The notes beneath the pieces are model-generated. The model saw only the letters and a program-made list of their open reading frames with translations, was not told where the DNA came from and made no database searches. Below are positions 40,449 to 40,702 of a stretch of 40,702 bases of DNA, one piece after another. The position numbers were made by a program, and so were the translations under genes. Origin of the DNA: an uncultured Sphingomonas sp. (GTDB lineage: Bacteria; Pseudomonadota; Alphaproteobacteria; Sphingomonadales; Sphingomonadaceae); NCBI GenBank assembly GCA_913777325.1, contig CAJYSA010000096.1:1-40702 (forward strand), given 5' to 3'. The first letter of the stretch is position 1. Each line of letters starts with the position of its first letter.

Positions 40449-40702
40449 GTGACGGTGAAGGACGATGCGGTGGCGGGCGTGGACGTGCGTTACGTGCCGG
40501 CGGGGGATCGGCTGGCCCGCTACGTGACCGGTTTCCATCGCTTCGCCGCGCCGATTACGTCGCATGCGCTGTCCGATGCCTTCTTTCCCAGCGTCGCCAC
40601 GATCCGCATCTCGTTGCGCGACAGCCCGGCATGGTCGCTGAAAATCGGCAGCCGGCTGATCGATCCGATGCCGCGCGTCGCGCTGACCGGGCCGACCAGC
40701 TA
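40449..40702 (+). CDS. AraC-family regulator N-terminal domain (DUF6597), cut by window end
   Basis: 84 codons are visible from GTG 40449, preceded by a GGGGGG-rich SD; the frame is open to the window edge. The sequence VRYVPAGDRLARYVTGFHRF, FFPSVATIRIS, WSLKIGSRL and VALTGPTS matches the DUF6597 sensory domain in front of AraC-type HTH domains in Alphaproteobacteria. The DNA-binding part would lie outside. It is divergent from the glutathione S-transferase gene. Confidence 0.78.
   Translation, partial: MTVKDDAVAGVDVRYVPAGDRLARYVTGFHRFAAPITSHALSDAFFPSVATIRISLRDSPAWSLKIGSRLIDPMPRVALTGPTS

Noticed and set aside
1-40702. CRISPR array
   Set aside because: No regularly spaced repeats of 24-40 nt with unique spacers seen; tandem repeats present are short (8-9 nt).

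Overview
The window looks like the chromosome of a sphingomonad (Alphaproteobacteria, Sphingomonas-like). Evidence is the high GC, the alphaproteobacterial gene types (PhaC class I, FixLJ, Zur, dxs, AraC/DUF6597), and palindromic CTTCGACAGGCTCAG repeats that I know from sphingomonad genomes. It has two parts separated by a tRNA-Glu gene at 24993-25067.

Positions 1-24.9 kb are accessory DNA. A tyrosine recombinase (22981-24906) lies against the 3' end of the tRNA-Glu, so this is probably a tRNA-integrated genomic island that continues left of the window. At the far left is a chimera of an IS21 IstA fragment and the end of a YkuD_2 L,D-transpeptidase. The cargo follows: a phasin; a response regulator split into separate receiver and LuxR-type HTH genes; a FixL-like haem-PAS oxygen sensor kinase with its FixJ; an ADP-forming acyl-CoA synthetase/GNAT (Pat-like) protein; a flavodoxin-like quinone reductase; a YbhN-type membrane protein; PHA synthase; a Bax inhibitor-1 protein; an MgtA-type P-type ATPase whose last codons are replaced by an IS3 element; a universal stress protein frameshifted by a third copy of an 8-bp tandem repeat; a triple-BON protein; a soluble histidine kinase; an acetoacetyl-CoA reductase; an uncharacterised Cys-rich membrane protein; two Zn alcohol dehydrogenases; a small lipoprotein; and an HdeD-type protein. 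No replication or conjugation genes are visible.

I read the cargo as a low-oxygen/energy-stress survival programme. FixLJ would sense oxygen, and the effectors would store carbon and reductant as PHA, dispose of electrons (alcohol dehydrogenases, quinone reductase), acetylate proteins and protect the envelope. It resembles the mycobacterial DosR idea in logic but with different genes. A shared motif with core GGGGATTCTACG and an upstream CTAY occurs in at least four intergenic or gene-end positions (1131, 4557, 17807 reverse, 20415). Related CTACGTAG or CCCTTACG palindromes occur at 4501 and 10719. This is a candidate binding site for FixJ or the split regulator.

Positions 25.1-40.7 kb look like ordinary core chromosome: recJ; a merC-zur pair preceded by a Zur-box-like palindrome; dxs; a small membrane protein; an RHH/MazF-type toxin-antitoxin pair; class I fructose-bisphosphate aldolase; thiE; an exported L,D-transpeptidase; an M23 peptidase; efp; an inositol monophosphatase-family enzyme; an OmpR/EnvZ-type two-component pair; an EF-hand protein; a thioesterase coupled to a glutathione S-transferase; and the start of an AraC-family regulator cut by the window end. 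Repeat elements lie in three intergenic gaps.
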